From CAYQLT01 sp964418425 (GTDB taxonomy: Bacteria; Bacillota; Limnochordia; Limnochordales; Geochordaceae), in the NCBI GenBank assembly GCA_964418425.1, contig CAYQLT010000034.1, forward strand, positions 1 through 24,757: 24,757 nt of DNA, read 5' to 3'. Shown piece after piece: positions 8,949 through 16,046 of this stretch (position 1 is the stretch's first letter; each line of letters begins with the position of its first letter). The position numbers and the translations under genes were made by a program. The notes below the pieces were generated by a model that worked only from the letters and a program-made list of their open reading frames with translations, was not told the origin of the DNA and searched no databases.

Positions 8949-11120
8949 TCAGGGGCCCGGTACGGCCCCAAGCCCCCAAGACGTCCCCGCCAGGGTGAGC
9001 TGCTCGCGGCCCGGCGGCTCGAAGCGCACCTCCACGGGGGTTCCGGGGGGCACCCGCAGCCCCGCGGGGGGCGTCTGAAAGGTGGCGACACCCGTCCCGT
9101 TCACGTGCAGGGTGAGACCCACCTCCGCCAGCATCCGGGCCGCCTCGCGCACCGAGCGCCCCAGCACCGACGGTACCGTCACCTCCGGCCCGGAGGCAAC
9201 CTCCGGCGGGCGCTCCAGCACCAGCACCACCCGGGTCCCTTCGGGCACCACGGCACCGGGCCGCGGCGCCTGGTCATAGACCAGCTGGCCGCTTCCCTCC
9301 ATGCCGAGCCCCAACCGCGCGGCCCCCAGCATCTCCCGGGCCTCCTCCACGGTGAGGTTGCGCACATTGGGAACCCGAACCAGCCGGCGGCCCTGGCTGT
9401 CTTGGCCCGGGTCCGGCAGCCTCTCCTCCCGCCGCGCCACCCGCAGGTACGAAAGCGCCTCCCCCATCACCGCGCTGAAGACCGGGGCCGCCCAAAGAGA
9501 GCCCCAGCGTGGTTGAACCTGCAGCCGGTAGATCATGACCAGCCCCACCAGCCGCGGCTCGTCGACCGGGGCGAATCCCACGAACGAGGAAAGGGTGTCA
9601 TCCCCGTAGCCTCCCGTGGGGCGGGGCACCTGGGCGGTGCCCGTCTTGCCCGCGGGGCGGTACCCTGCGATCTCCGCGCGCCTGCCCGACCCGTTGACCA
9701 CCACGCTGCGCATGATGCGGGCGAACTCCGCCGCGGTGGCCGGCGACAGCACCCGCCGGATGGCCACCGGTTCGAAGCGCTGAAGGGTCCGGCCATCGGG
9801 GGCCCGGATCTCCCGCACCAGCCGCGGCTTCATCAAAACGCCCCCGTTGGCGATGGTGGCGGCCGCCATCGCCAGCTGAAGGGGCGTCACCGCCACACCC
9901 TGCCCGAACCCTATGTTGGCCCAGCGCAGCATCTCTCCATGGACCAGGCTCCCCGGAACCGGCACCGAGCCGGTGGCCTCTCCCGGAAAGTCGATCCCGA
10001 GCCGGTCGCCGAACCCGAAAGCCCGGATGAATCGGTAGAAAGTCTCCGCCCCCAGCCGCTGGGCGCTGATAGTGGCAAACACCGGGTTGCACGAGTTCTC
10101 CGTCGCTTCCACGAAGCTCTGGCTTCCGTGGCCCCCCGGCAGCCAGCAGCTTACCCTGCCCCCGCCAATGAGCACAAACCCGGGGTCGAAGAACCGATCC
10201 CCGGGCGAGACCACCCCGGCCTCCAGGGCCGCCGATCCTGTCACGATCTTGAAGGTCGACCCGGGTTCGAACTGGTCCGTCACGGCCCGGTTTCGGCGCC
10301 TTTCGGGCGGGAAATCCTGATAGCGGTTGGGATCGAACGTCGGATAGACGGCCATGGCCAGGATCTCCCCGGTGGCGGGCTCCACGGCGATGAAGATCCC
10401 GAACTCCGCCCCGGTTTCCTCCACCACCCGCTGGAGCTCCCTCTCCGCCCGGTACTGGATGACCTGGTCGATGGTCAGCACCAGGTCGTAGCCGTCCTGG
10501 GCCGGCAGGTACCGGTTGAGCCCGCCCGGGATCTCTCGCCCCGCGGCGTCCCGTTCAGCTTCCACCCTGCCCGGGACGCCCCGCAGGTACTCGTCGTAAT
10601 AAAGTTCGATGCCCTCAAGCCCCTGGTTGTCGATCCCGGTGATCCCCAGGACGTGCGCGGCCAGGGTTCCGGCGGGGTAGACCCGTTGAGGTCGCTCCAC
10701 CAATCCGATGCCCGGCAGGGCAAGCCGCCGGATCGCCTGCGCGGTCTCGGGGTCCAGCCGGCGGGCAAGCCAGACCGCCGCCTGAGCCTGGCGCAGCCGC
10801 TGGGCGATCTGGTCGGCCGGCATGTCCAAGAGGGAAGCCAGCCGGCGGGCAGTGGCCTCGGGATCCACGACCTCGGAGGGGACGGCGTAGACGGCATCTG
10901 CGCTGATGCTGATCGCCAGCTTGTGGCCGTTTCGGTCGTAGATGGTGCCCCTGCGTGGATCCAGCGGCAGAGGCCGCAGCCGCTGCTCCAGGGCCAGGCG
11001 GGTGTAGTAGCCGTGGCGCACGACTTGCAGGTAGACGAGCCGCATGGCCAGCACCGCCGCAAAGGCGAAACATCCCACCAAAAGCCAGGCGACCCGCCGC
11101 CGGCTCGCCAGAGGCGACAT
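8949..11120 (-). CDS. Class B penicillin-binding protein with two PASTA domains (SpoVD/FtsI type)
   Basis: This is a septal or spore-cortex transpeptidase that crosslinks peptidoglycan outside the membrane, partnered with the SEDS protein FtsW. The 723-residue protein has one N-terminal membrane segment (about 10-32), then the dimerisation domain opening with DPRRGTIYDRNGHKLA. The transpeptidase domain has all three motifs: STFK (Ser288), SCN (343-345) and KTGT (492-495). Two PASTA domains follow at about 581-637 (VRVPNVRNLTVEEA) and 645-702 (VTVPSVLGRSVREA). PASTA repeats point to the SpoVD/PBP2x branch. ATG 11120 is taken as start, though its Shine-Dalgarno is weak; GTG 11132 with a GGGGGG stretch about 10 nt upstream is an alternative. 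Only one such PBP is present here, whereas B. subtilis has pbpB and spoVD side by side. Confidence 0.94.
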   Translation of the reverse strand: MSPLASRRRVAWLLVGCFAFAAVLAMRLVYLQVVRHGYYTRLALEQRLRPLPLDPRRGTIYDRNGHKLAISISADAVYAVPSEVVDPEATARRLASLLDMPADQIAQRLRQAQAAVWLARRLDPETAQAIRRLALPGIGLVERPQRVYPAGTLAAHVLGITGIDNQGLEGIELYYDEYLRGVPGRVEAERDAAGREIPGGLNRYLPAQDGYDLVLTIDQVIQYRAERELQRVVEETGAEFGIFIAVEPATGEILAMAVYPTFDPNRYQDFPPERRRNRAVTDQFEPGSTFKIVTGSAALEAGVVSPGDRFFDPGFVLIGGGRVSCWLPGGHGSQSFVEATENSCNPVFATISAQRLGAETFYRFIRAFGFGDRLGIDFPGEATGSVPVPGSLVHGEMLRWANIGFGQGVAVTPLQLAMAAATIANGGVLMKPRLVREIRAPDGRTLQRFEPVAIRRVLSPATAAEFARIMRSVVVNGSGRRAEIAGYRPAGKTGTAQVPRPTGGYGDDTLSSFVGFAPVDEPRLVGLVMIYRLQVQPRWGSLWAAPVFSAVMGEALSYLRVARREERLPDPGQDSQGRRLVRVPNVRNLTVEEAREMLGAARLGLGMEGSGQLVYDQAPRPGAVVPEGTRVVLVLERPPEVASGPEVTVPSVLGRSVREAARMLAEVGLTLHVNGTGVATFQTPPAGLRVPPGTPVEVRFEPPGREQLTLAGTSWGLGAVPGP

Positions 11121-11193
11121 GGGAGCCTGCACCGAACGTCGTCCCCCCGCGCCACGTATCCGGGCCGGGCACCCGCCCTCGCCGGTCCGACCC

Positions 11194-11781
11194 TCAAGGC
11201 CACTGGGGAAGCCGGCGGGCCAGCGCCAGGGGCCGGGCCATCCATTCCTGCACCGCGGCCCGGGTTCTGGCCCACAGCCCCTGCGCCCGGCCGGTCGAGC
11301 CGCGGGCACCACCCGGGCCCAGATAATCGGCGCCGGCCATTAACAGCCGGCTGTGCCCGGCCTCGGGTGCAAGCGGCGCCACCGCCGCCGAAAGGCCGCC
11401 ACCCCTGACGGCGGCGGGCTCCACCACCACCACTTGAACTTGCTGCGGCCGGCCCATGGCCCACAGCTCCCGCGCCCGATCCTCGGTGACCTCCGGCGAC
11501 AGGGCTTGCGCCAGCGCCACATCCAGAACCTCCCCCCGGCGCCTCTCCTGGTCCAGTTGCATCTCCAGCGAAGCCAGGGTGCGCCCGAGGGTCATGACGT
11601 GCACCAGCATGGCCAGATATCCCACGCATCCGGCCGCCACCGTCGCCGCGGCGGCCACCCAGGCCACCACGATGGGGGTGGCTTTGAGTCTGCGGGCTTG
11701 CTCCCTGTACCCCGGGCGTGCCGGGGGCGGGAGGGAGACGGACGAGCGGGGCGCAGCCGGCGCCCTTGCCGCCGTAACCAC
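11194..11781 (-). CDS. Putative FtsL-like division protein
   Basis: The protein has 195 residues. It has a basic, Pro-rich cytoplasmic tail, one membrane segment at about residues 36-63 (VVAWVAAAATVAAGCVGYLA), and then a short predicted coiled coil (LASLEMQLDQERRRGEVLDVAL). This is the topology of FtsL, a small bitopic protein that forms the FtsQLB complex and activates septal synthesis. It also sits exactly where ftsL is found, between rsmH and the class B PBP. Sequence similarity itself is weak, as is usual for FtsL. It is longer than typical FtsL (about 100-120 residues) because of a low-complexity tail of about 90 residues. The GTG start at 11781 lies 3 nt after the rsmH stop, with AGGGGG upstream inside rsmH. 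The call rests on topology and position. Confidence 0.72.
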   Translation of the reverse strand: MVTAARAPAAPRSSVSLPPPARPGYREQARRLKATPIVVAWVAAAATVAAGCVGYLAMLVHVMTLGRTLASLEMQLDQERRRGEVLDVALAQALSPEVTEDRARELWAMGRPQQVQVVVVEPAAVRGGGLSAAVAPLAPEAGHSRLLMAGADYLGPGGARGSTGRAQGLWARTRAAVQEWMARPLALARRLPQWP

Positions 11782-11784
11782 GTC

Positions 11785-12714
11785 TTATGCATCCCCCTGC
11801 GCCGGCAGAACCCGCTCGGCCGCCCGCAACCGGGCGCTTCGGGCCCGAGGGTTGGCCTGGACCTCTTCGGGGGAGGGTCGCACCGGCTTTCGGGTGAGCA
11901 GTCGCACCGGGACCGGATCCCCGTCGCGGGCGGCCCGGGCCAGGGCCTGTTTCACCATGCGGTCCTCCAGCGAATGAAAGCTGACCACCGCCAGCCGGCC
12001 TGCGGGCGCCAGGCAGCCAAGCGCCTGGGGAAGGGCCCGACGCAGGTGTCCCAGCTCGTCGTTGACCGCGATGCGCAGGGCCTGAAACACCCTGCGGGCC
12101 GGATGGCCCCCCCTTCGGCGAGCCGGCGCCGGGATGGCCTCCTTGATCAGCTCCACCAGCTCCCCCGCTCGCCGGATGGGGCTTCGGGTCCGGCGTGTGA
12201 CGACCAGGCGGGCGATGCGGGAGGCGAAGCGTTCCTCCCCGAACTCCCGGAAGATGCGGGCCAGCTCAACCTCGCTGCGCCGGTTGAGGATATCGGCGGC
12301 CGTCTCCGCAAGCCCCGGATCCATCCGCATATCCAGAGGAGCCAGGGGATCCTGATAGGTGAAGCCGCGCCGGCTGTCGCCCAGCTGCAGGCTTGAGACG
12401 CCCAGATCCATCACGATGCCGTCCACCGCGCCGATCTGGAGATTCCGAAGCGTTGCTTCGAGTTCAGAAAAGTTGGCGCACACGAGGCGGACCCGTTCCC
12501 CGAAGCTCGACAGCGCCCGGCTCGCGCAGGCGATCGCCTCGGGATCCCGATCCAGGCCCACCAACCGGGCGCCGGGGCCCGCCGCCTCCAGGATGGCCCG
12601 CGCATGGCCCCCGGCCCCGACGGTGGCATCCACGTAGATACCGCCTGCCCGGGGGCGCAACAGCTGCACCACCTGGTCGGGCATGACCGCCCGGTGCGGG
12701 ACGCAGCCGGCCAA
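11785..12714 (-). CDS. rsmH: 16S rRNA (cytosine(1402)-N4)-methyltransferase RsmH (MraW)
   Basis: RsmH uses SAM to methylate N4 of C1402 in the 16S rRNA decoding site and is nearly always the second gene of dcw clusters. The product shows the N-terminal HRAVMPDQVVQLL, GIYVDATVGAGGHARAIL (SAM site), LVGLDRDPEAI, DGIVMDLGVSSLQLGD, RGFTYQDPLAPLDMRMD, and the C-terminal FHSLEDRMVKQ with TRKPVRPSPEE. Start: the conserved His-x-x-Val near the N-terminus lies upstream of the first in-frame ATG (12684), so a TTG start at 12714 is preferred. This gives 309 residues and a 4-nt gap after mraZ. If ATG is used the protein has 299 residues and lacks that His. The function is secure; the exact start is not. 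Confidence 0.94.
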   Translation of the reverse strand: MAGCVPHRAVMPDQVVQLLRPRAGGIYVDATVGAGGHARAILEAAGPGARLVGLDRDPEAIACASRALSSFGERVRLVCANFSELEATLRNLQIGAVDGIVMDLGVSSLQLGDSRRGFTYQDPLAPLDMRMDPGLAETAADILNRRSEVELARIFREFGEERFASRIARLVVTRRTRSPIRRAGELVELIKEAIPAPARRRGGHPARRVFQALRIAVNDELGHLRRALPQALGCLAPAGRLAVVSFHSLEDRMVKQALARAARDGDPVPVRLLTRKPVRPSPEEVQANPRARSARLRAAERVLPAQGDA

Positions 12715-12718
12715 CGCC

Positions 12719-13153
12719 TCACAACCCCAGCCCCACGATCTTCTCCGCGATCCCTTCGAAACTCGCCTGCACGTTGGTGGCGTATTGCTGCCAGGCCCCA
12801 AGCGCCCAGATCTCGACCCGGCTGCCCACCCCCAGGATCGCCGCCTCCCCTTCCAGGCCGGCATACAGGCGCAACGAGGGCGGCACCAGGATCCGCCCTG
12901 CCCGGTCCACCTCCACCAGGGCGGCCCCCGCCAAAAGCAGCCGGACAAACGCCCGGGCGTCGGCCTGGGTGAGGGGAAGCGACTTCAGCTTCTCCTCGAG
13001 CCGGGCCCACTCCGCCATGGGAAACGCAAACAGGCATCGCTCCAGCCCCCGCGTCAGCACAAAGGGCGAGCCCAGCTCCTCCCGGAACCGGGACGGGATG
13101 ATGAGTCGTCCCTTCTCATCCAGCGCGTGCTGGTATTCCCCCAGGAAGGCCAT
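12719..13153 (-). CDS. mraZ: Transcriptional regulator MraZ
   Basis: MraZ is a ring-forming AbrB/SpoVT-fold DNA-binding protein that binds repeats in front of its own operon and controls dcw transcription. The 144-residue protein is the normal length. It has two swapped-hairpin repeats: residues about 5-47 beginning FLGEYQHALDEKGRLIIPSRF, and about 76-119 containing VEVDRAGRILVPPSLR. The start ATG 13153 has GAGG 7 nt upstream. It is the first gene of the minus-strand cluster, and rsmH begins 4 nt after its stop. The AGTGG triplet repeat located about 120 nt upstream is the likely binding target, implying autoregulation. Confidence 0.96.
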   Translation of the reverse strand: MAFLGEYQHALDEKGRLIIPSRFREELGSPFVLTRGLERCLFAFPMAEWARLEEKLKSLPLTQADARAFVRLLLAGAALVEVDRAGRILVPPSLRLYAGLEGEAAILGVGSRVEIWALGAWQQYATNVQASFEGIAEKIVGLGL

Positions 13154-13270
13154 GGCCCATCCTCGCGCTGCGGTGCGACGACGATCACCGGGGCAGTCGG
13201 TCGGACGCTTAGTGGGGGCGTGGCGCTCCGCGGGCCGCCGGATCACCCGCCCGGCCGCTCGGCGGGTGTC

Positions 13271-13300
13271 CTCCACTTCGCACCACTTTCCCCCACTCCG
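13271..13300 (-). promoter_or_regulatory. Three 10-nt-spaced AGTGG repeats, probable MraZ operator
   Basis: On the minus strand three consecutive 10-nt units read CGGAGTGGGG, GAAAGTGGTG and CGAAGTGGAG. AGTGG recurs at 13293-13297, 13283-13287 and 13273-13277, an exact 10-nt period. Known MraZ sites consist of three or four short GTGG/TGGG-type boxes repeated about once per helical turn upstream of mraZ. The position, about 120 nt before the mraZ start and in the same orientation, fits that. The repeat is seen directly; its role is inferred from the family. Confidence 0.78.
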
Positions 13301-13342
13301 CGCGCTCTGCCTGTTCGTCGCGCCCGGTCCGATTCCTGCTGG

Positions 13343-13375
13343 TGCACACCCTGCATGGGTGCAAAATTTGTGTGG
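13343..13375. promoter_or_regulatory. AT-rich dyad in the divergent mraZ / glycosyltransferase spacer
   Basis: The 268-nt spacer between the divergent mraZ and glycosyltransferase genes has a single AT-rich patch, GCAAAATTTGTG at 13361-13372. It abuts an imperfect dyad TGCAC-N11-GTGCA at 13343-13363. In such GC-rich DNA this is the most likely place for promoter elements of either gene. I could not assign convincing -35/-10 pairs on either strand. Apart from this patch and the MraZ boxes, I see no gene in the spacer. Confidence 0.35.
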
Positions 13376-13421
13376 ACCGCCGCCCAACGGAAGAGGCCGA
13401 CGGGGGAGGATGGAGCCTTTC

Positions 13422-14555
13422 GTGCGAGTGGGGCTTTTGGGACCCATCACCTGGCGCACGCCGCCGCGCCGGTACGGCCCGTGGGAACAGGTGGTCGCCC
13501 ACCTGGCCCGGGGGCTGGTGGCCCGGGGTCACGACGTGACTTTGTTCGCCACGGGAGACAGCCAGACCACGGCCCGGCTGGCCTGGGTATGTCCCCGCCC
13601 CCTGGGCGAGGATCCCACCCTGTCGCCCAAGGTGTACGAGTTCTTGCACATGGGGCACGCCCTGGCCATGGCCCGGCAGGGGGCGTTTGACGTGCTGCAC
13701 AACCACCTCAACGCCTATCCTCTGGTCTTCTCCCCCCTGGTGGACGTCCCCATCGTGACCACGCTCCACGGCTCCGCGCTGCTGGAGCCGCCCACCCGAA
13801 CCATCTATCGCCGCTTCGCCCACCTGCCCTACGTTTCCATCAGCGACGCCGAGAGGGAGGGCCTGCCCGAGCTCCGATACGTGGCCACGGTGTACAACGG
13901 CGTCGACCTGGCCCAGTTCACCTACTCGCCCGGGCCGGGCCGTTACCTCGCCTTCCTGGGGCGAATGTCCCCGAAAAAGGGGGCCCACCTGGCCGTGGAG
14001 GTGGCGCGGCGCACCGCAATCCCCCTCAAGATGGCCGCCTTCGTCCCCCCCGACGAGCGGGAGTTCTTCGAACACGAGATCCGGCCGCACCTGGACGGCC
14101 GGCTGGTGGAGTACGTGGGCGAGGTAGGCCCCAAGGAACGGGACGAGTTTCTGGGCGGGGCGCTGGCCCTCTTACACCTTTGCACGGTTCCCGAACCCTT
14201 CGGGCTCGCCCTGGTCGAGGCCATGGCCTGCGGGACGCCCGTCATCGGGATGGCCCTGGGATCGGTTCCCGAGCTGGTGCTGCACGGGGTGACCGGGTGG
14301 GTGGTGCGAAACCTCGCCGAGGCGGTGGAGGCGGTGGGGCGGCTGGAGCGCATCGACCGGCAAGCCTGCCGCCGGCACGTGGAGGCCCACTTTACGGTCG
14401 AGCGGATGGTGGGGGGCTACGAGCGGGTCTACGAGGCGGTGCTGGCCGACAGGGCCGAGCGCAGCCGGCCCGCCACCGCGTCCAGCTCGGCCCGGGCCGG
14501 CACCGGCGTCTCGGGCCCGCGCAGGCGGAAGCGAAAGCCGTCCTCGCCGCCGTAG
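13422..14555 (+). CDS. GT4-family glycosyltransferase
   Basis: This is a cytoplasmic GT-B fold retaining glycosyltransferase of family 4; the sugar donor and acceptor cannot be read from the sequence. The 377-residue protein opens MRVGLLGPITWRTPP and continues VVAHLARGLVARGHDVTLFATG, a typical GT4 acceptor domain. It has HNHLNAYP, TTLHGSALL and YNGVDLAQF in the linker, and the donor-site EPFGLALVEAMACGTPV (E-x7-E, about 258-266). GTG 13422 is preferred (GGAG 6 nt upstream, family-like N-terminus). ATG 13410 is in frame, but its GGGGGAGG directly abuts the start codon. From about residue 336 the gene overlaps the HIT gene on the other strand. This Arg/Ser/Pro-rich tail has no family counterpart and looks like read-through beyond an ancestral stop. 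No operon partner is present on its strand. Confidence 0.9.
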   Translation: MRVGLLGPITWRTPPRRYGPWEQVVAHLARGLVARGHDVTLFATGDSQTTARLAWVCPRPLGEDPTLSPKVYEFLHMGHALAMARQGAFDVLHNHLNAYPLVFSPLVDVPIVTTLHGSALLEPPTRTIYRRFAHLPYVSISDAEREGLPELRYVATVYNGVDLAQFTYSPGPGRYLAFLGRMSPKKGAHLAVEVARRTAIPLKMAAFVPPDEREFFEHEIRPHLDGRLVEYVGEVGPKERDEFLGGALALLHLCTVPEPFGLALVEAMACGTPVIGMALGSVPELVLHGVTGWVVRNLAEAVEAVGRLERIDRQACRRHVEAHFTVERMVGGYERVYEAVLADRAERSRPATASSSARAGTGVSGPRRRKRKPSSPP

Positions 14556-14881
14556 CGGGGGATGAGGTGCAGGTGGAAGTGGAAGACTTCCTGACCTGCG
14601 GCCTTCCCGTTGGACTGCAGCACGTTGAGCCCGTTGGGCTGGAGGACGTCCCGGATGGCCCGGGCCAGCCGCACGGCCACGGCAAACAGGTGGGCCGCCT
14701 CCTGCTCCTGCAGATCCCAGATGGTGACCGCGTGGCGGGCCGGCACCACCAGGACGTGGCCGGGACTGGACGGGAAGATGTCCATGAAGGCAACCACCTG
14801 CGCGTCCTGAAAGACCAAGCTGGCGGGCGCCTGTCGGCCCACGATGCGGCAAAACACGCAGTCGGCTTCTTCTCGGGTCAC
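14429..14881 (-). CDS. HIT-family (histidine triad) nucleotide hydrolase/transferase
   Basis: HIT proteins bind nucleotides and hydrolyse or transfer nucleoside phosphoramidates, adenylates or dinucleoside polyphosphates in the cytoplasm; the substrate here is unknown. The 150-residue product begins with CVFCRIVGRQAPASLVF, in which CxxC suggests a metal site as in many HIT proteins. It then has FMDIFPSSPGHVLVVPARH, NVLQSNGKAAGQEVFH and the catalytic triad FHFHLHLIPRY (about 99-109). The GTG start at 14881 overlaps the pfkA stop (GTGA), with GGAGG 10 nt upstream, so it is translationally coupled to pfkA. Its last 42 codons overlap the glycosyltransferase gene tail to tail. The C-terminal region RYGGEDGFRFRLR is family-like, so the HIT reading frame is the conserved one in the overlap. 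Confidence 0.93.
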   Translation of the reverse strand: MTREEADCVFCRIVGRQAPASLVFQDAQVVAFMDIFPSSPGHVLVVPARHAVTIWDLQEQEAAHLFAVAVRLARAIRDVLQPNGLNVLQSNGKAAGQEVFHFHLHLIPRYGGEDGFRFRLRGPETPVPARAELDAVAGRLRSALSASTAS

Positions 14882-15849
14882 CGTGCCAGCACCTCCGCCA
14901 GGTGGGTCAGCTCCAGATCCAGCTCCTTGGGCCGGCCCACCACCTCCTCCAGGGGCAGCGCCTGCACGCGCCCGGCCAGCCAGCCGACCACATGGCCGTG
15001 GCGCCCGGAGAGGAGCAGGTCGACCGCCATCGCGCCGGCCCGGGTGCCCAGCAGGCGGTCGAACGCCGTGGGCGTGCCCCCCCGCTGCACATGCCCCAGC
15101 ACCGTCACGCGCAGCTCGAACCCCACCGGGTCGGCCCGCTCCCGGAAATAACGGGCCATCGCCTCGGCGTTGTAGCGCGCGCCCTCAGCCACCACCACGA
15201 TGGCGTGGGACTTACCCCGCCGGTACGCCTCCATCAGCTCCCTGGCCACCGCCTCCGGGTCGGCTTCCCGCTCGGGCACCACCACCTGCTCGGCGCCCCC
15301 TGCCAAAGCGGTCATCATGGCCAGGTACCCGCAGTCTCTCCCCATGACCTCCACCAGAAAGGCCCGATGATGGGAGGAGGCCGTGGAACGGATCCGGTCC
15401 AGCGACTCCAGGGCCGTGTTGAGGGCGGTGTCCACACCCAAGGTGAGGTCGAAGCCGGCCAGGTCGTTGTCGATGGTGGAAGCCACCCCCACCACCGCGA
15501 AGCCCGCCCGGTGCAAGAGCAACGAACCCGTTTGGGATCCTCCGCCCCCGATCACCACCAGGCCCTCGATGCCGGCCGAGCGCATGCGGTCGATGGCCGC
15601 CTGGCGGCCTGCTTCGGTACGAAACTCCGGGCAGCGAGCGCTGCCCAGCACGGTGCCGCCCAGACCGATGATGCCGCCCACGCTGCGGGTGGTCATGGGG
15701 ATGTACTCGCCCGCGATGAGGCCCGCGTAGCCGTGGCGCACCCCCACCACCTCGAGCCCCCGGGCGATGCCGACCCGGACGACCGACCGGATCGCGGCGT
15801 TCATCCCCGGAGCGTCGCCGCCGCTGGTGAGCACCGCAATGCGCTTCAT
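14878..15849 (-). CDS. pfkA: 6-phosphofructokinase, PfkA family, with altered GGDGS motif
   Basis: PfkA phosphorylates fructose 6-phosphate to the 1,6-bisphosphate in glycolysis. The 323-residue protein aligns without gaps to the E. coli numbering at key points. These are TSGGDAPGMNAAIRSVVR (8-25), GSARCPEFR with Arg72, STIDNDLAG with Thr125, Asp127 and Asp129 (the catalytic base region), VEVMGRDCGYLA with Arg162 in register, and GHVQRGGTPTAFDR. The usual GGDGS at 101-105 reads GGGGS, so the Asp103 that helps bind Mg-ATP in E. coli is Gly. Gly104, linked to ATP rather than PPi use, is kept. The ATG at 15849 has GGAGG with 8 nt spacing. The start and family are firm. Phosphoryl-donor choice and activity are open because of the Asp103 change. 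Confidence 0.93.
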   Translation of the reverse strand: MKRIAVLTSGGDAPGMNAAIRSVVRVGIARGLEVVGVRHGYAGLIAGEYIPMTTRSVGGIIGLGGTVLGSARCPEFRTEAGRQAAIDRMRSAGIEGLVVIGGGGSQTGSLLLHRAGFAVVGVASTIDNDLAGFDLTLGVDTALNTALESLDRIRSTASSHHRAFLVEVMGRDCGYLAMMTALAGGAEQVVVPEREADPEAVARELMEAYRRGKSHAIVVVAEGARYNAEAMARYFRERADPVGFELRVTVLGHVQRGGTPTAFDRLLGTRAGAMAVDLLLSGRHGHVVGWLAGRVQALPLEEVVGRPKELDLELTHLAEVLAR

Positions 15850-15899
15850 GCCTTGCTCCTCCCACACCTCCGGGTGCCGAAGGCGGCCGCGTCGCTCCC

Positions 15900-15928
15900 A
15901 ACATAGCGCGCCCCTCAACGCACCGCAA
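15900..15928 (-). promoter_or_regulatory. Possible sigma-70-type promoter for pfkA-HIT
   Basis: On the minus strand TTGCGG (15923-15928) and TATGTT (15900-15905) are separated by 17 nt, 51 nt upstream of the pfkA start. The -10 matches 4 of 6 and the -35 only 3 of 6 consensus positions. It is the best candidate in the 197-nt spacer between fadE and pfkA, in which I see no gene. Confidence 0.38.
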
Positions 15929-16046
15929 GAGCCCCGATCCCATCACGCCGGCGGATGTCCACGACGCAGCCGGCTCGCCGGTGGGCACCCCGGGAGCTTT
16001 GCGGCCCGGCGCCGCGGTGCCTGCTCCCCGTCCCGGGGTCACCAGG

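Noticed and set aside
7068..11408. 1446-codon plus-strand open frame opposite murF, murE and the PBP
   Set aside because: Very long, but it is the antisense shadow of three conserved genes. The translation is rich in His, Arg, Pro and Gln with no recognisable domain, as expected from the third-position GC bias of the coding strand.
15850..16046. Intrinsic terminator downstream of fadE
   Set aside because: GC-rich inverted segments exist around 15985-16020, but no stable stem followed by T residues on the minus strand could be drawn.
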